Assembly: GCF_001610835.1 (NCBI RefSeq)
Contig: NZ_CP011270.1
Span: 5,970,001-6,034,000, forward strand
Reading direction: 5' to 3'
Source of the DNA: Planctomyces sp. SH-PL14
Lineage (GTDB): Bacteria; Planctomycetota; Planctomycetia; Planctomycetales; Planctomycetaceae
Length of the DNA: 64,000 bases
In this document: positions 8,170 to 17,300 of the stretch, piece by piece
Numbering within the stretch: the first letter of the stretch is position 1
Layout of the letters: each line of letters begins with the position of its first letter
Made by a program: the position numbers and the translations under genes
Notes under the pieces: model-generated
Databases searched by the model: none
Told to the model about the DNA's origin: nothing
Seen by the model: only the letters and a program-made list of their open reading frames with translations

Positions 8170-9048
8170 TCAGTCGACGTGGAACGTGACGTAGGTCTTG
8201 TCGCGGCTGGCGGGGTCTCCGCGCTGCGTCGACATCTGCGTCGGGTCGCGCTCGGCCCGCCAGACTTCTTCTTTGGCATACCGGGCGACGATGCCGTCGT
8301 AGTGAAAGCGGGCGAAGGCGTACTCCCACTGCCAGCCCCCGAGATTCCCCTCGGCCGGCCGGGCTTCGAGGAGGAGCAGCGCTTCGGGATCGGTGCCGAG
8401 GGCGAAGGAGAAGATCGCCCCGTCGAGGAGCGTCTCGGAGACGCGGTGGCCGTCGTCCTCCCCGCGCGGCGTCGCGTCCTCTCGCGGGGGCTTCGCTTCA
8501 TAGCGGTAGAGCGGCTGCGGGAGGAGCCGCAGCTCGGTCGCCTCGTCCTTCTCACCGTGGAGCGAGGCGGAGAACTGGCGGGCCATGTCCTTGAGCTGGA
8601 TCGTCCGCAGCCGGGCGCTCTTGGCGGGCCGCGGGGCCTCGGGAACCGGGCGGAACTTGACTCCCGCCTCGGGGCTCCGCCAGGCGATCTGGCCTGCGAA
8701 CCGGGCCGTCAGCGGGACGGTCGCCAGGGACTGGAACTCGTGCTTGGTCCGGACTGCTTGCAGCTTGTAGGTGAAGACGCTCCCGATCACCTGCGGCCGG
8801 CCCTCCTGGAGCCAGAGGAAGACCGCGCCGTCCTCGCTCGTGCGGGCGGGGTTGCTCCAGTGGAGGAGGGGCTTTTCGAGCATCGCGAGCCGCGGGGCGT
8901 TCTTGCCGTCGAGCCGGATGTCATAGGCCGCGACTCCCTGGCGGAAGCCTTCAATGACGTCCGCCGCTTCGCCTGCGGGAGGGGACGCTGGAGGGGCAGG
9001 GGCCTGGGCGATGCACAGGGCGGCGGCGAGCAGGAGAGCGGCGTTCAT
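8170..9048 (-). CDS. Family A secreted protein, copy 4
   Basis: 292 residues with a signal peptide of about 16 residues. The clearest example of the family: LHWSNPARTSEDGAVFLW, GRPQVIGSVF, HEFQSLATVPL, VKFRPVPEAPRPAKSARL, IQLKDMARQF, ELRLLPQPLYRYE, LLDGAIFSFALGTDPEALLL and WQWEYAFAR. Compared with the others there is a charged insertion (about residues 190-205) before LLDGAIF. It is the last gene of the long leftward run, 187 bp after copy 5, with a CACAGAT repeat pair between them. Function unknown. Confidence 0.85.
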   Translation of the reverse strand: MNAALLLAAALCIAQAPAPPASPPAGEAADVIEGFRQGVAAYDIRLDGKNAPRLAMLEKPLLHWSNPARTSEDGAVFLWLQEGRPQVIGSVFTYKLQAVRTKHEFQSLATVPLTARFAGQIAWRSPEAGVKFRPVPEAPRPAKSARLRTIQLKDMARQFSASLHGEKDEATELRLLPQPLYRYEAKPPREDATPRGEDDGHRVSETLLDGAIFSFALGTDPEALLLLEARPAEGNLGGWQWEYAFARFHYDGIVARYAKEEVWRAERDPTQMSTQRGDPASRDKTYVTFHVD

Positions 9049-9107
9049 GACGATCGTCCGAACTTGTGACGAAGAGGCGGCGTGACGGGGGGAGGCGTTT
9101 CAGGTTT

Positions 9108-9206
9108 CAGCCACAGATAAACACAGATGGACACAGATCAGAGGGAAGGGCGGAGCGTTCCGTACCTTATCGCCTTATCCGTGTTGATCTGTGTTCATCT
9201 GTGGCC
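9108..9206. repeat. CACAGAT-type inverted repeat pair
   Basis: Arms 9109-9140 and 9173-9205 are near-complements (CAGCCACAGATAAACACAGA against ATCTGTGTTCATCTGTGGCC). They lie between two family A genes of the same leftward run, so a stem would form inside the presumed transcript. Confidence 0.85.
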
Positions 9207-9235
9207 CCCTCCTCCTGGTCCGAGTTGCGACGCGT

Positions 9236-10084
9236 TCAGGGGGCGGCCGGCGCCGGAGCGGCGTCGGCGCGGGAGAGGAAGAGCCAGTAGGGGTCTTCCG
9301 GGCGGCCGACGACGTTGGGGGTCCGGGGGGCGGACCAGACTTCTTCGTCGCCGAGGGACAGGTGGAGTTCGGCGCTCCCCATGCGGGCGGCCGCGAGTTT
9401 CCATGTGGCGCTGGCCGGTTCGGGGCCGGTCGCTTCGATGAGGACGAGGATCTCGGGGTTCGTGCCGTGGGCGAAGACGAAGACGGTGCCGTCGAGGATG
9501 CCGGCGGCGGGGTCGGCGTAGCGGTGGACGGGCTGGATGAGGAGGCGGAGTTCGTAGCGGGAGTTGTCGGGGTCCCAGAATTCGTGGGCTTTAAGGCGGC
9601 CGGCGATTTCTTTCATCTGTCGGAGGCGGACGCGTTCGGAGTCGCCGATGGGAGGGCCCGTGATGGGGGCCGGTTTGAATGCGGCCGCTTTGGGGGTCCA
9701 GCGGGGGCTCAGGGGGGCTCTCATCTCGACGAGGTCGGTGGAGGTGAGGGAGACGGCGTGGATCCAGAAGCCGCGGTTCTCGTCGCTCTGGTAGAGCTCG
9801 AGGAAACACTTTGGGCGGCCGGCGCGGCCCCAGGCCCAGAGGGTGCCGTTGTCGTTCTGTCGGACGGGGTCGCCGTAGGTGATGAGGGGTTTTTCGATGC
9901 GGTCGAGGGGTTTGCCGGTGGCGAGGGTCGCTTCGCACTGGGTGATGTGCTGGGTAGCGACGCGGATTTTGGCTTCCGCTTCGGAGGTGGGGGAGGTGGA
10001 AGTGGGGTCATCGGCCAGGGCAGAGAAGTGCGGAATGGAGAGGGCGAGGCCGATGGCGGCGATGTGGAGGAGTGAATTCGTCAT
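9236..10084 (-). CDS. Family A secreted protein, copy 5
   Basis: 282 residues; signal peptide about 1-24 ending near FSALADDP. Landmarks: ITYGDPVRQNDNGTLWAWG, AGRPKCFLELY, VRLRQMKEIAGRL, ELRLLIQPVHRYADP, ILDGTVFVFAHGTNPEILVL and DEEVWSAPRTP. The usual WSNP is replaced by YGDP, and the His-Glu pair is His-Ala. Upstream lies a 290-bp interspersed element, which separates it from the 900-residue VWA gene. Function unknown. Confidence 0.8.
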   Translation of the reverse strand: MTNSLLHIAAIGLALSIPHFSALADDPTSTSPTSEAEAKIRVATQHITQCEATLATGKPLDRIEKPLITYGDPVRQNDNGTLWAWGRAGRPKCFLELYQSDENRGFWIHAVSLTSTDLVEMRAPLSPRWTPKAAAFKPAPITGPPIGDSERVRLRQMKEIAGRLKAHEFWDPDNSRYELRLLIQPVHRYADPAAGILDGTVFVFAHGTNPEILVLIEATGPEPASATWKLAAARMGSAELHLSLGDEEVWSAPRTPNVVGRPEDPYWLFLSRADAAPAPAAP

Positions 10085-10132
10085 TGGTCACGTTGTTGGT
10101 GATGAGCGTGAAGTGGATGGGCTTGATTCACC

Positions 10133-10416
10133 GGGTCCAGGGGCACCCTGGTGGGGAGTGCAGAGGGGCAACGCCCCTTTGCCCGCCGGAGGCCGTCTCG
10201 TCGAGAACTGTCTGAAGGAGTGAGTGTCCAAGCGCGGACACCGTGTCGGATGCCCCCACACCAACCCGCGGCGGTTGCAAAGCGAGCGGCGAGTCCTCGA
10301 CGCCGGCTCCACAAAGGGGGCGTCCGTTGCTGACCACGGTTCCTCGTGGAAGTGCCTCCGGCGGCAAGGGGGTGAGACCCCCTTGACCCCAGCGGCCGTG
10401 GCACGATGGGTTTGAG
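10133..10416 (+). repeat. 290-bp interspersed element, copy 1
   Basis: Begins GGGTCCAGGGGCACCCTGGT and ends GGCACGATGGGTTTGAGC. Near each end is a complementary module: TTGCCCGCCGGAGGC on the left and GCCTCCGGCGGCAAG on the right. Internal pieces (GAAGGAGTGAGTGTCCAAGC; ACAAAGGGGGCGTCCGTTG) recur in copies at 29.8, 56.4 and 63.4 kb. No open reading frame is conserved between copies. This copy fills the gap between copy 5 of family A and the VWA gene, inside the leftward run. Confidence 0.85.
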
Positions 10417-10499
10417 CGAGCACAGCCGTGCCGGCAAGGACGTGGTTTGAGCATTGATGACGATCGAAGCTGACTCACCGCGTCATCTCCACGCGCCAC

Positions 10500-13202
10500 T
10501 CACGCCAGCCCGACCCGCCGACGCCACAACCACTCCGCCGTCAACAAACCGACCAGCCAGCACCACAACCACCACGAACTCCAGATCGGACTCCGGCTCA
10601 CCACCGGAGCACCCACCTTGATCGGGATCTCCCCCAGCACCTTCGCCAGATCGTCTGCCCCCGACAGGACTTTTCCTCCCGACAGCGTCGCGATCCGCTT
10701 TAAGAGGTCATGGTTCGGGAACGGATTCTGAAGCTCAAACGGATCATGCAGAATCTGGACGTCGAGCGACGTACTGTCGACCTGCGTCTGGTCCTCATAC
10801 GCGGTCAGCTCCAGCCGCAGCGACTGACTCGCCGCTCCCGACAGCAGCGTGTCGGCGATCGCGAGCTTCAGGCCATAAGCCGGCTTGTCCCCCTCGGCCA
10901 CCAGCGGGATCTCCAGCTCCTCACCCCAGGCGATATAGGGCCCCTCCTCGCCGCTCGTGCGCGGAATCCCCTCCGGCCACTTCAGCGGCGAGTAGTCGCC
11001 GGGGATCTCCTTGAGCGAGCTGTTGGGCTCGATCATCGCCACGATCCGGTAGTCCTTCGTCTGCCGGGCCAGCTCGTTGAACGCGGACGACGTGATCTCG
11101 ACCGCGTCCCCGGGGTGATAAAACCGCTTGTCCGCCCCCGCGATCAGCCGCCGTCGGCCGATCGATGAGTTCTCCGTGAGCCAGTAAACGAGGTTCCGCC
11201 AGAACCGGGCATAGTTCCCCTGGTCTCCGCCGCCGACTCCCCCCTCCTGCTTCCAGTTCGTGTTGAACTCGGCTGCCCACGGCGGCGTGATCGCGTTGCG
11301 GAGAGCGATCGTCCGCCCCCGCCCGTAACGACCGACGACCAGCGCCGCCGTCACTCCGCGAGCCGCGGCCCCGCCGGCAGGATTCGCCTGCCGCTCGGTC
11401 GACTCCGGCCCCGTTTCGACGAGGCGGCGGAAGAAGTCCTGAACGCTCGCCGCGTCCCCCTGCGGGACGGCGCCGGCCGGGGGCGTCGACGACCCGGTGA
11501 CGGTGCCATCGGCCAGCGTCAGCGTGAGGTTCGGCTTCACCGCCGCGAACTGGTTCGCTCCCAGGAGCGGCGGGATCGCCGCCAGGGCCTCCCGCGTGCG
11601 TCGCTCTTCGGTGTAGAGCGACCAGATCGGATGGGCCTCGGTCCCCGGAAGCGGCTTCCAGGCGATCTGCTCCGAGGAGTTCCAGTCGGGACCCGGCAGC
11701 ATCTCGACCGGCAGCATCTCGGCGATCTTGGTCTCGTGCCAGCCCCCCGACGAAAAGCTCCGCGGGCCCCCCGCCATCAACAGCCCGCCGCCCCGCTGGC
11801 CGATCCACTCCTCGATCCAGTCGACCTGCTGCTGCGTCAGGAGCCGCTCGGGGATGTCGCTGAGGAAGATGGCGTCGAAGGCCGCGAGCTCGGCCTTGGT
11901 TTCGGGGAAGCCGCGGCTGCGGTCGAAGCCGGTCTCGCCGATCCGCACGAGGTCCCCCCCGCCGCCGGCGCTCGCCACCACGACGCACTCGATGTCGTCG
12001 TCCCCCGTAAGGGCCTTGGCGACGTCCGAGTGCGCCCCGCGGATCACCTGCCGCGTCCCGACCACCGTGGCCGAGAGCGGCTGAGACGACCCTTCGAGGT
12101 ACAGGATCCGGATCTTGGTCCGGTCGATCGCGATCTCGCTCGTGAGGCTGTTGTTGGCGTCGGAGATCTCCTCGTCGGCGGTCGGGATCCCGACCTGGAC
12201 CTTGTGCGACTCGATCGTGCTGCGAAAGGAGACGGTCGCCGCCTGGAAGCCGCTGCGGAGCGTCACCGGGACGCTCGCCAGCTTGCGGGCCGGCTTGCCG
12301 CCGCCCGCCGGGACCGTCAGCTCGACCTCGGTCCGGTAGCCGTCGAAGCCGAAGCTGCGGATGAAGACCTGGACCTCGACCTCCGAGAACTTGCGGACCC
12401 GCGGCGGGACGACGGCGGCGACGATCGAGATGTCCCCCCGCTTCCCGAGCCCCCCCGTCGGCATGACGTGGACCGGGACCTGCAGCCGCCCGAACTGCGA
12501 GACGATCTGGTCGACGCCTCCTTCCTCGTCGCGGGTCCGGCCGTCGGAGAAGACGACGATCCCCGCCGGCGGCTTGTGGCCGAAGCGGCTGGAGATCTGC
12601 CGCAGCGCCGTGATGAGCTGCGTGTCGGAATCGGTCGGGGCGAGCGGCGCGATGGTCTTCGCGGCGGGGGCGGCCGGCCCGACGTTCCGCGTTACGTCGG
12701 CGGCGTAGGCGGGAGCGGTCAGCGAGAGGGCGCCCGACGCCCGTTCGGCCTGCTGAGTGCCGGGGCCTGCGCCGGCGCCAATCTGCCCGGCTCCAATCTG
12801 GTCCAGACCGCCGCTCGCGAGGAGCCGCTGGCCGAAGCGGAAGAGCTTCACATCAACGGGGCTGCCGCTCGCCTGGGCGGCGGCGTCCCGCATCGCTTCG
12901 AGGGCGTCTTCCCAGCGGGTCGTCGGCTCGCCGAGGGTCATGCTCTGCGAACTGTCGACGAGGTAGAAGAGCTCCGGCCGCTCGGCGATCCCCGGCGTCT
13001 GGGTGACCCGCACCGGGTTCAGGAGAATCAGGACCAGCGTGGCGACGAGCAGCCCGCGGAGGACGAAGAACCCGGTCCGCCGCGAGATCCCCGCCGGCGG
13101 GCCGAGCGCGCGGCGGAACAGGGCCCACAGCAGGACCGCGGCGAGCGCGATCCCCGCCAGGAGCGGGAGGGTGACGGGCGATTCGAACGCGAGACGCGAC
13201 AC
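10500..13202 (-). CDS. Membrane protein with VWA and amidotransferase-like domains, 900 aa
   Basis: GTG start with GGAG upstream. Two N-terminal membrane helices (about 10-28 and 45-63) are followed by a von Willebrand A domain from about 78, with the MIDAS motif DSSQS and later GIVVFSDGRTRDE. A beta-rich part follows (about 265-370). Then a class I glutamine amidotransferase-like segment is recognisable by FDAIFLSDIPERLL and GGGLLMAGGPRSFSSGGW (about 460-520). A last membrane helix lies near the end (SWWLWCWLVGLLTAEWLW). This architecture recurs in planctomycete proteins next to MoxR/BatA genes. The role is unknown; a scaffold or chaperone-type complex at the membrane, driven by MoxR, is the usual proposal for such sets. 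Confidence 0.8.
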   Translation of the reverse strand: MSRLAFESPVTLPLLAGIALAAVLLWALFRRALGPPAGISRRTGFFVLRGLLVATLVLILLNPVRVTQTPGIAERPELFYLVDSSQSMTLGEPTTRWEDALEAMRDAAAQASGSPVDVKLFRFGQRLLASGGLDQIGAGQIGAGAGPGTQQAERASGALSLTAPAYAADVTRNVGPAAPAAKTIAPLAPTDSDTQLITALRQISSRFGHKPPAGIVVFSDGRTRDEEGGVDQIVSQFGRLQVPVHVMPTGGLGKRGDISIVAAVVPPRVRKFSEVEVQVFIRSFGFDGYRTEVELTVPAGGGKPARKLASVPVTLRSGFQAATVSFRSTIESHKVQVGIPTADEEISDANNSLTSEIAIDRTKIRILYLEGSSQPLSATVVGTRQVIRGAHSDVAKALTGDDDIECVVVASAGGGGDLVRIGETGFDRSRGFPETKAELAAFDAIFLSDIPERLLTQQQVDWIEEWIGQRGGGLLMAGGPRSFSSGGWHETKIAEMLPVEMLPGPDWNSSEQIAWKPLPGTEAHPIWSLYTEERRTREALAAIPPLLGANQFAAVKPNLTLTLADGTVTGSSTPPAGAVPQGDAASVQDFFRRLVETGPESTERQANPAGGAAARGVTAALVVGRYGRGRTIALRNAITPPWAAEFNTNWKQEGGVGGGDQGNYARFWRNLVYWLTENSSIGRRRLIAGADKRFYHPGDAVEITSSAFNELARQTKDYRIVAMIEPNSSLKEIPGDYSPLKWPEGIPRTSGEEGPYIAWGEELEIPLVAEGDKPAYGLKLAIADTLLSGAASQSLRLELTAYEDQTQVDSTSLDVQILHDPFELQNPFPNHDLLKRIATLSGGKVLSGADDLAKVLGEIPIKVGAPVVSRSPIWSSWWLWCWLVGLLTAEWLWRRRVGLA

Positions 13203-13272
13203 GTCGGAACTCCAGTGGCCCGTCTCCGCCGGTCGAGCGGAGCGGGCCGGTCGGCTTTGTCAGTCGGCTTCT

Positions 13273-14241
13273 TCAGGATTTGGGGGCGGGCGCGGGGGCG
13301 TCGGCCGGCAGGGGCCGGGGGAGGGCCCCGGTGCTTTCCGCCGGCTCCGCTGCGGGCTGGGCGGCGCGGAGGTCTTTCAGCTCCGCGGCGGTCTTATGTC
13401 CGGCGTAGAACGTGGTGTAGGGACGGGTGATGGCCCCCGCTTCCTCCGTGTGGGTGTCGACCCGCCACACCTCGGCGTCTCCCAGGCGGATCCAGGCGGG
13501 ACGGTTCGTGATCCGGGCGGGGGCGTACTGCCACTGCCAGTTCCCGTCAGCCCCCTTGCGAGCCTCAACGAGGACGAGAACCTCGGCATCGGTCCCGGTC
13601 GTGAGGACGTAGGTGAAGACCGCCCCGTCGAGCCATTCCGATGACGGGTTCTCGGCAGGCCGCTGGTAGCGGAACATCGGCTGGGGGAGGAGCCGCAGCT
13701 CCCACTCCGCTCCGTCGAACTGCGTCCGAACGTCGAACGCGCGGGCCAGGGACCGCATCTGGGTCAGCCGGGCCTTCTCGGTCCCGGCGGGGAGCGGCGC
13801 ATCGGGGATCGGGCGGTACTCGAGGCCCGTGGTCCGCGGGATCCAGTCCTGGCCGTCGGGCAGCTTCTGGGGAGCGAGCGGCGCCGTCGAGAGGGCGTGG
13901 AACTCGTGGAAGAACATCCGGTCGCCGCCGGGCTGCGGTCCCGACAGGATGCAGCCGACGACCTCCGGCCGTCCGCCGCGCTGCCAGATAAAGAGGTCCC
14001 CCGACCAGTCGTTGGGGCTCGCCCAGTGGAGGACCGGCTTGGCCTCCCGCTCGAGCTTCACCTTGTGCTCCGCGTCGGCGAAGAACTGGTACGTGTCGGC
14101 CCCCTGGCGATAGAGGGTCTGGAGGAACCGCGACTGCGCCTCGGCATCGTCCTCGGCCCGCGCGGCCGGGCTGGCGGCGACCATCGCGCCGACCGCCATC
14201 CAGAGGGCGGCGGCCAGTCGTGTTCTTCGTTGTCCGGTCAT
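13273..14241 (-). CDS. Family A secreted protein, copy 6
   Basis: 322 residues from ATG at 14241; the signal peptide ends near AARAEDD (about 33). Landmarks: LHWASPNDWSGDLFIWQ, GGRPEVVGCIL, FFHEFHALSTAPL, ARLTQMRSLARAF, ELRLLPQPMFRYQRP, WLDGAVFTYVLTTGTDAEV and WQWQYAPARI. The tail is extended by about 25 Ala/Pro/Glu-rich residues. It sits between two large membrane proteins of the VWA module, 70 bp upstream of the 900-residue gene, which ties family A to that module. Function unknown. Confidence 0.85.
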   Translation of the reverse strand: MTGQRRTRLAAALWMAVGAMVAASPAARAEDDAEAQSRFLQTLYRQGADTYQFFADAEHKVKLEREAKPVLHWASPNDWSGDLFIWQRGGRPEVVGCILSGPQPGGDRMFFHEFHALSTAPLAPQKLPDGQDWIPRTTGLEYRPIPDAPLPAGTEKARLTQMRSLARAFDVRTQFDGAEWELRLLPQPMFRYQRPAENPSSEWLDGAVFTYVLTTGTDAEVLVLVEARKGADGNWQWQYAPARITNRPAWIRLGDAEVWRVDTHTEEAGAITRPYTTFYAGHKTAAELKDLRAAQPAAEPAESTGALPRPLPADAPAPAPKS

Positions 14242-14260
14242 GGTTCCCCTCGCGTTGTGG

Positions 14261-14362
14261 TTAAACACCAAGGCACCAAGGAGGCACCAAGAGCACAAAG
14301 GTCAGATCCTGCGGAGTCACGCCTTTGTGGCCTTGGTGAACTCTTTGTGTCTTGGTGTTTAA
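14261..14362. repeat. ACCAAG-type hairpin repeat
   Basis: TTAAACACCAAGGCACCAAG at the left and CTTTGTGTCTTGGTGTTTAA at the right are complementary over most of their length, leaving about 50 bp between. The same unit recurs at 21583-21669, 33912-34014 and 52857-52960. It lies between two genes transcribed in the same direction. Confidence 0.85.
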
Positions 14363-14368
14363 CTCCCC

Positions 14369-17300
14369 CTACTTCGGCTCCGGCCGCTTCTGCTTGGCAA
14401 GGACTTCGTAGTACCGCTCGACAAGCTCGGAATACTGCGGCGGAGTCACTTCGTCCTTGCTGCTCAGGAGGTCGCCGAGCAGGAGTTCCTGGATATGGGC
14501 CTGGACCTCCTGGACGACGTTCCGGACCGCCATGCCATACCCCACCGGGACGTCGATCCGCTCCCGGTTCCGGTCGATGATCCAGCCTTCGCCCTTCACC
14601 TTGAAGTGCTCCGCGTCCTCGGACCAGCCCGCCTCCTTCATCATCTCTTCGAGCTTCTCCCGCAGCCCCTCGGCGATCTTCATGTCCTCCATCTTCTGGA
14701 GGAGCTTGCCGGCGTCGACGTGCCATTCGACGACGTCCCGCTCATTCTGCAGCTCGTTGAGCTTCTCCTGCAGGCTCTGGAGCTTCCGCTCGATGTCCAT
14801 CAGCTCTTCCAGCCGCGGAGCCGCGACCTCCCGGAAGGCGGTACTCAGCCGGTTGGCCGCCGCTTCCCAGCGGTCGGCGCTGTCGGCCGCCGTCACTTGG
14901 GCGTCGCCGTACTGCCCCTCGCGGAGCTGCTGCGGCAGTCCTTCCATCCGGCCGATCGTCTCGTCGAGCTTGTTCTCCTTGAGGATCGCCTCGACCTTGG
15001 CGATCACGTCCTTGTCGGCCGGGTCGGTCGACTTGAGGATCGACTGCAGGATGTCGACGACCGTCTTGCCCGCCTGGGCATTCCGTTCCGCTTCCTTGGC
15101 CAAGCCTTCGGCCCGGGCTTCCTGATCCGCTTCCGGATCGGCGCCGCCCCCCTGGCCCTCGCGGTCCTTCATCGGCGGCATCTTCCCGCCGCCCCCCGCC
15201 ATCGGGTTCTCCATCGGGTCCTTCGCGGGATCGCTTCCCGAGCCCGGCATCGGCTTCTGATCGTCGGGCTTCGGCTCGCCTGCTCCGCCTCCCTGGGGAT
15301 CGTCCATCTCCTGCGGCTCGCTGCCGCTCCCCATCGGCATCGGGGCCTTCGCCCCGCCGCCGGGGTTCTCCTTCTTTTCGGACTTGTCGTTCTTCATCTC
15401 TCCCTGCTGGCCGTTGGGGCCGGGGGTCTGGGCGGCGAGCTCCTTCTGGGCTTCGGCCACCTCCGCGGCGAGTTCGCGGGCGGCGTTGAGCCGTTCCGCC
15501 GCTTCCGCCTTGGCGAGCGCATCGACCTGCTTGGCGAGTTCGTCGAGCACGTTCCGGGCCTGGCCCGACTGCTCGAGCGCCCCGGCCGAGTCTCCGCGGT
15601 CGAGCGAGCTGTTCGCCCCTTCGAGCGACTTGTTGGCCTCGGTCATCCGCCCCTTGGCAAGGTCCGTGATGTTCTTGAGCTTGCCGAGCGCCTTGTCGAT
15701 GTCCTGCCCTTCGAGGACGTTGTCGAGCTGCCGGTCGCGGAGCTCTTCCCGCGACATCCGCCGCGGTGGGGCGTCCCCCTCCTTGCCCCCCATGGCGTCC
15801 TTGTTGCCGGCCCCCTTCGGCGGGTTGGCCTCGCCCTTGTCTCCTTCGCTCTTGTCCCCTTCGCTCTTGTCCCCTTCGCTCTTGTCGGAGGGCTTCTCCA
15901 TCGGCGCTCCGTCCTTGTCCCCCTCGGCCATCGGCTGGGGAGTCTTCGGATCGGTTCCGTCTTTCGGCATGGGCGTGGGCATCGGCGAATCGGCAGCGTC
16001 CTTCGGCTCGCCGCCCCCTTCGCCCGTACCCCCTTCCTGCATTCCGCCTGTCAGCTCGGCCTCGATCTCCTCCTGCGCGGAGGCGAGCTGCTTGATCCGG
16101 CGGACCACTTCCTCTGCCTCCTCCTTGTCGGACTTCGGGCGGCGGAGCTTCTGGGCCAGGCGGCGGTCGGCCGCCGCGAACCCGCGGAACTTGCTCGGGT
16201 TCTTCTGGATCTCCTCCCGCAGCTTGTTGCGGCCTTCGATCAGCTCCTTGAGCGCGTCCCGCTCCTGCAGGACCGCGGTGTCGTACTTGCCGGCGGCCAG
16301 CGAGTCGACCGCCGCCAGCATGTGGGCCTCCGCCTGCAGCAGGAGCTGGATCTCGTCGATGAGGTCGTCGTTCATGAACACGGAGAGGCTGTCGGCCAGC
16401 TGCCGCGTCGCCGTGGCGATCTCGGCCTCGGACTTCACCAGGCTGTCGATCGCTCCCAGGTCGATCTTCTCCTTCCGCTCCGCCCGCATGGCGACGGTCA
16501 TCGAACGGTTCAGGTTGAACCGCTGCCGCTTGATGAGCTCTCCGAGCGAGGCGATTTTGGGAGGGGGAGGCCCGTCCCCGTCCCCATCGGGGTCGTCCCG
16601 GACGGCGTAGCGGATCCGGAACGGACGGATGTCGACGAACCGCAGGTCGGTCACCGAACGGTGCGGCGTCCCCGGGTAGTTGTCCTCCGCGAAGGCGTAG
16701 TAGGCGACGCTGTCGGTCATCTTGAGCTCGAAGAACTCGAGCGGCAGGACCTTCTCGAGGGCCGCCTGGGTGTCGGGCGTCAGCTTGCCGAGCTTCTGGA
16801 GCTCCTCGGCCGCCGTGGCGAAGTCCTCGCTGAGGAGCGGGTACTCCTCTTCGTTGTTGACCTCGAAGATGATCCCCGCCCGCGAGAGGCCGAAGTCGTC
16901 CCGGACCCGGATCCGCATCAGGACCTCGGCCAGCGTGTGGACTTCGAGCTCGTCCCCCGGCTCCTCGAAATAGACTTCCGGCGGCTGGTCCGGCCGGACC
17001 CGCACGCGGTAAGAGTTCTCCGGCAGCCGCTGCCCTTCGCTCGTCTCGGCGATGATCGAATACTTCATGTCCCCCGTCAGCGGGAGGAGGGCCGTGAGCT
17101 CTGTCCCCGCGATTTCCAGCGGGACGGTCCGGGTTGAAGGAGGGGCGGCTTCGTCGTCGCGGCGGGCGAGGTCCCGGATGACAAGCGACGCCGTCCGCGG
17201 CGGCTGGTCGAGCGTGATCGCGAACCGGGCCGAGCTTCCTTCGACGACGGTCAGGTTCGGGTCTTCGGTCGTCTTCGGCGGGTGGTTCGTGTAGGCCGGC

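Noticed and set aside
8026-9206. CRISPR-like array from CACAGAT repeats
   Set aside because: Units are inverted pairs, irregularly placed, partly internally repetitive, and there are no cas genes or equal spacers.
10133-10416. Insertion sequence at the 290-bp element
   Set aside because: No transposase frame in any of the four copies and no clear target-site duplication could be read.
11631-13430. 599-residue plus-strand open frame opposite the VWA gene
   Set aside because: Shadow of the VWA/amidotransferase-like gene, no recognisable motif.
14495-17137. Long plus-strand open frame opposite the DUF4175-like gene
   Set aside because: It is a high-GC shadow: Arg/Leu/Gly-rich, no domain, while the minus frame has clear membrane helices and coiled coil.
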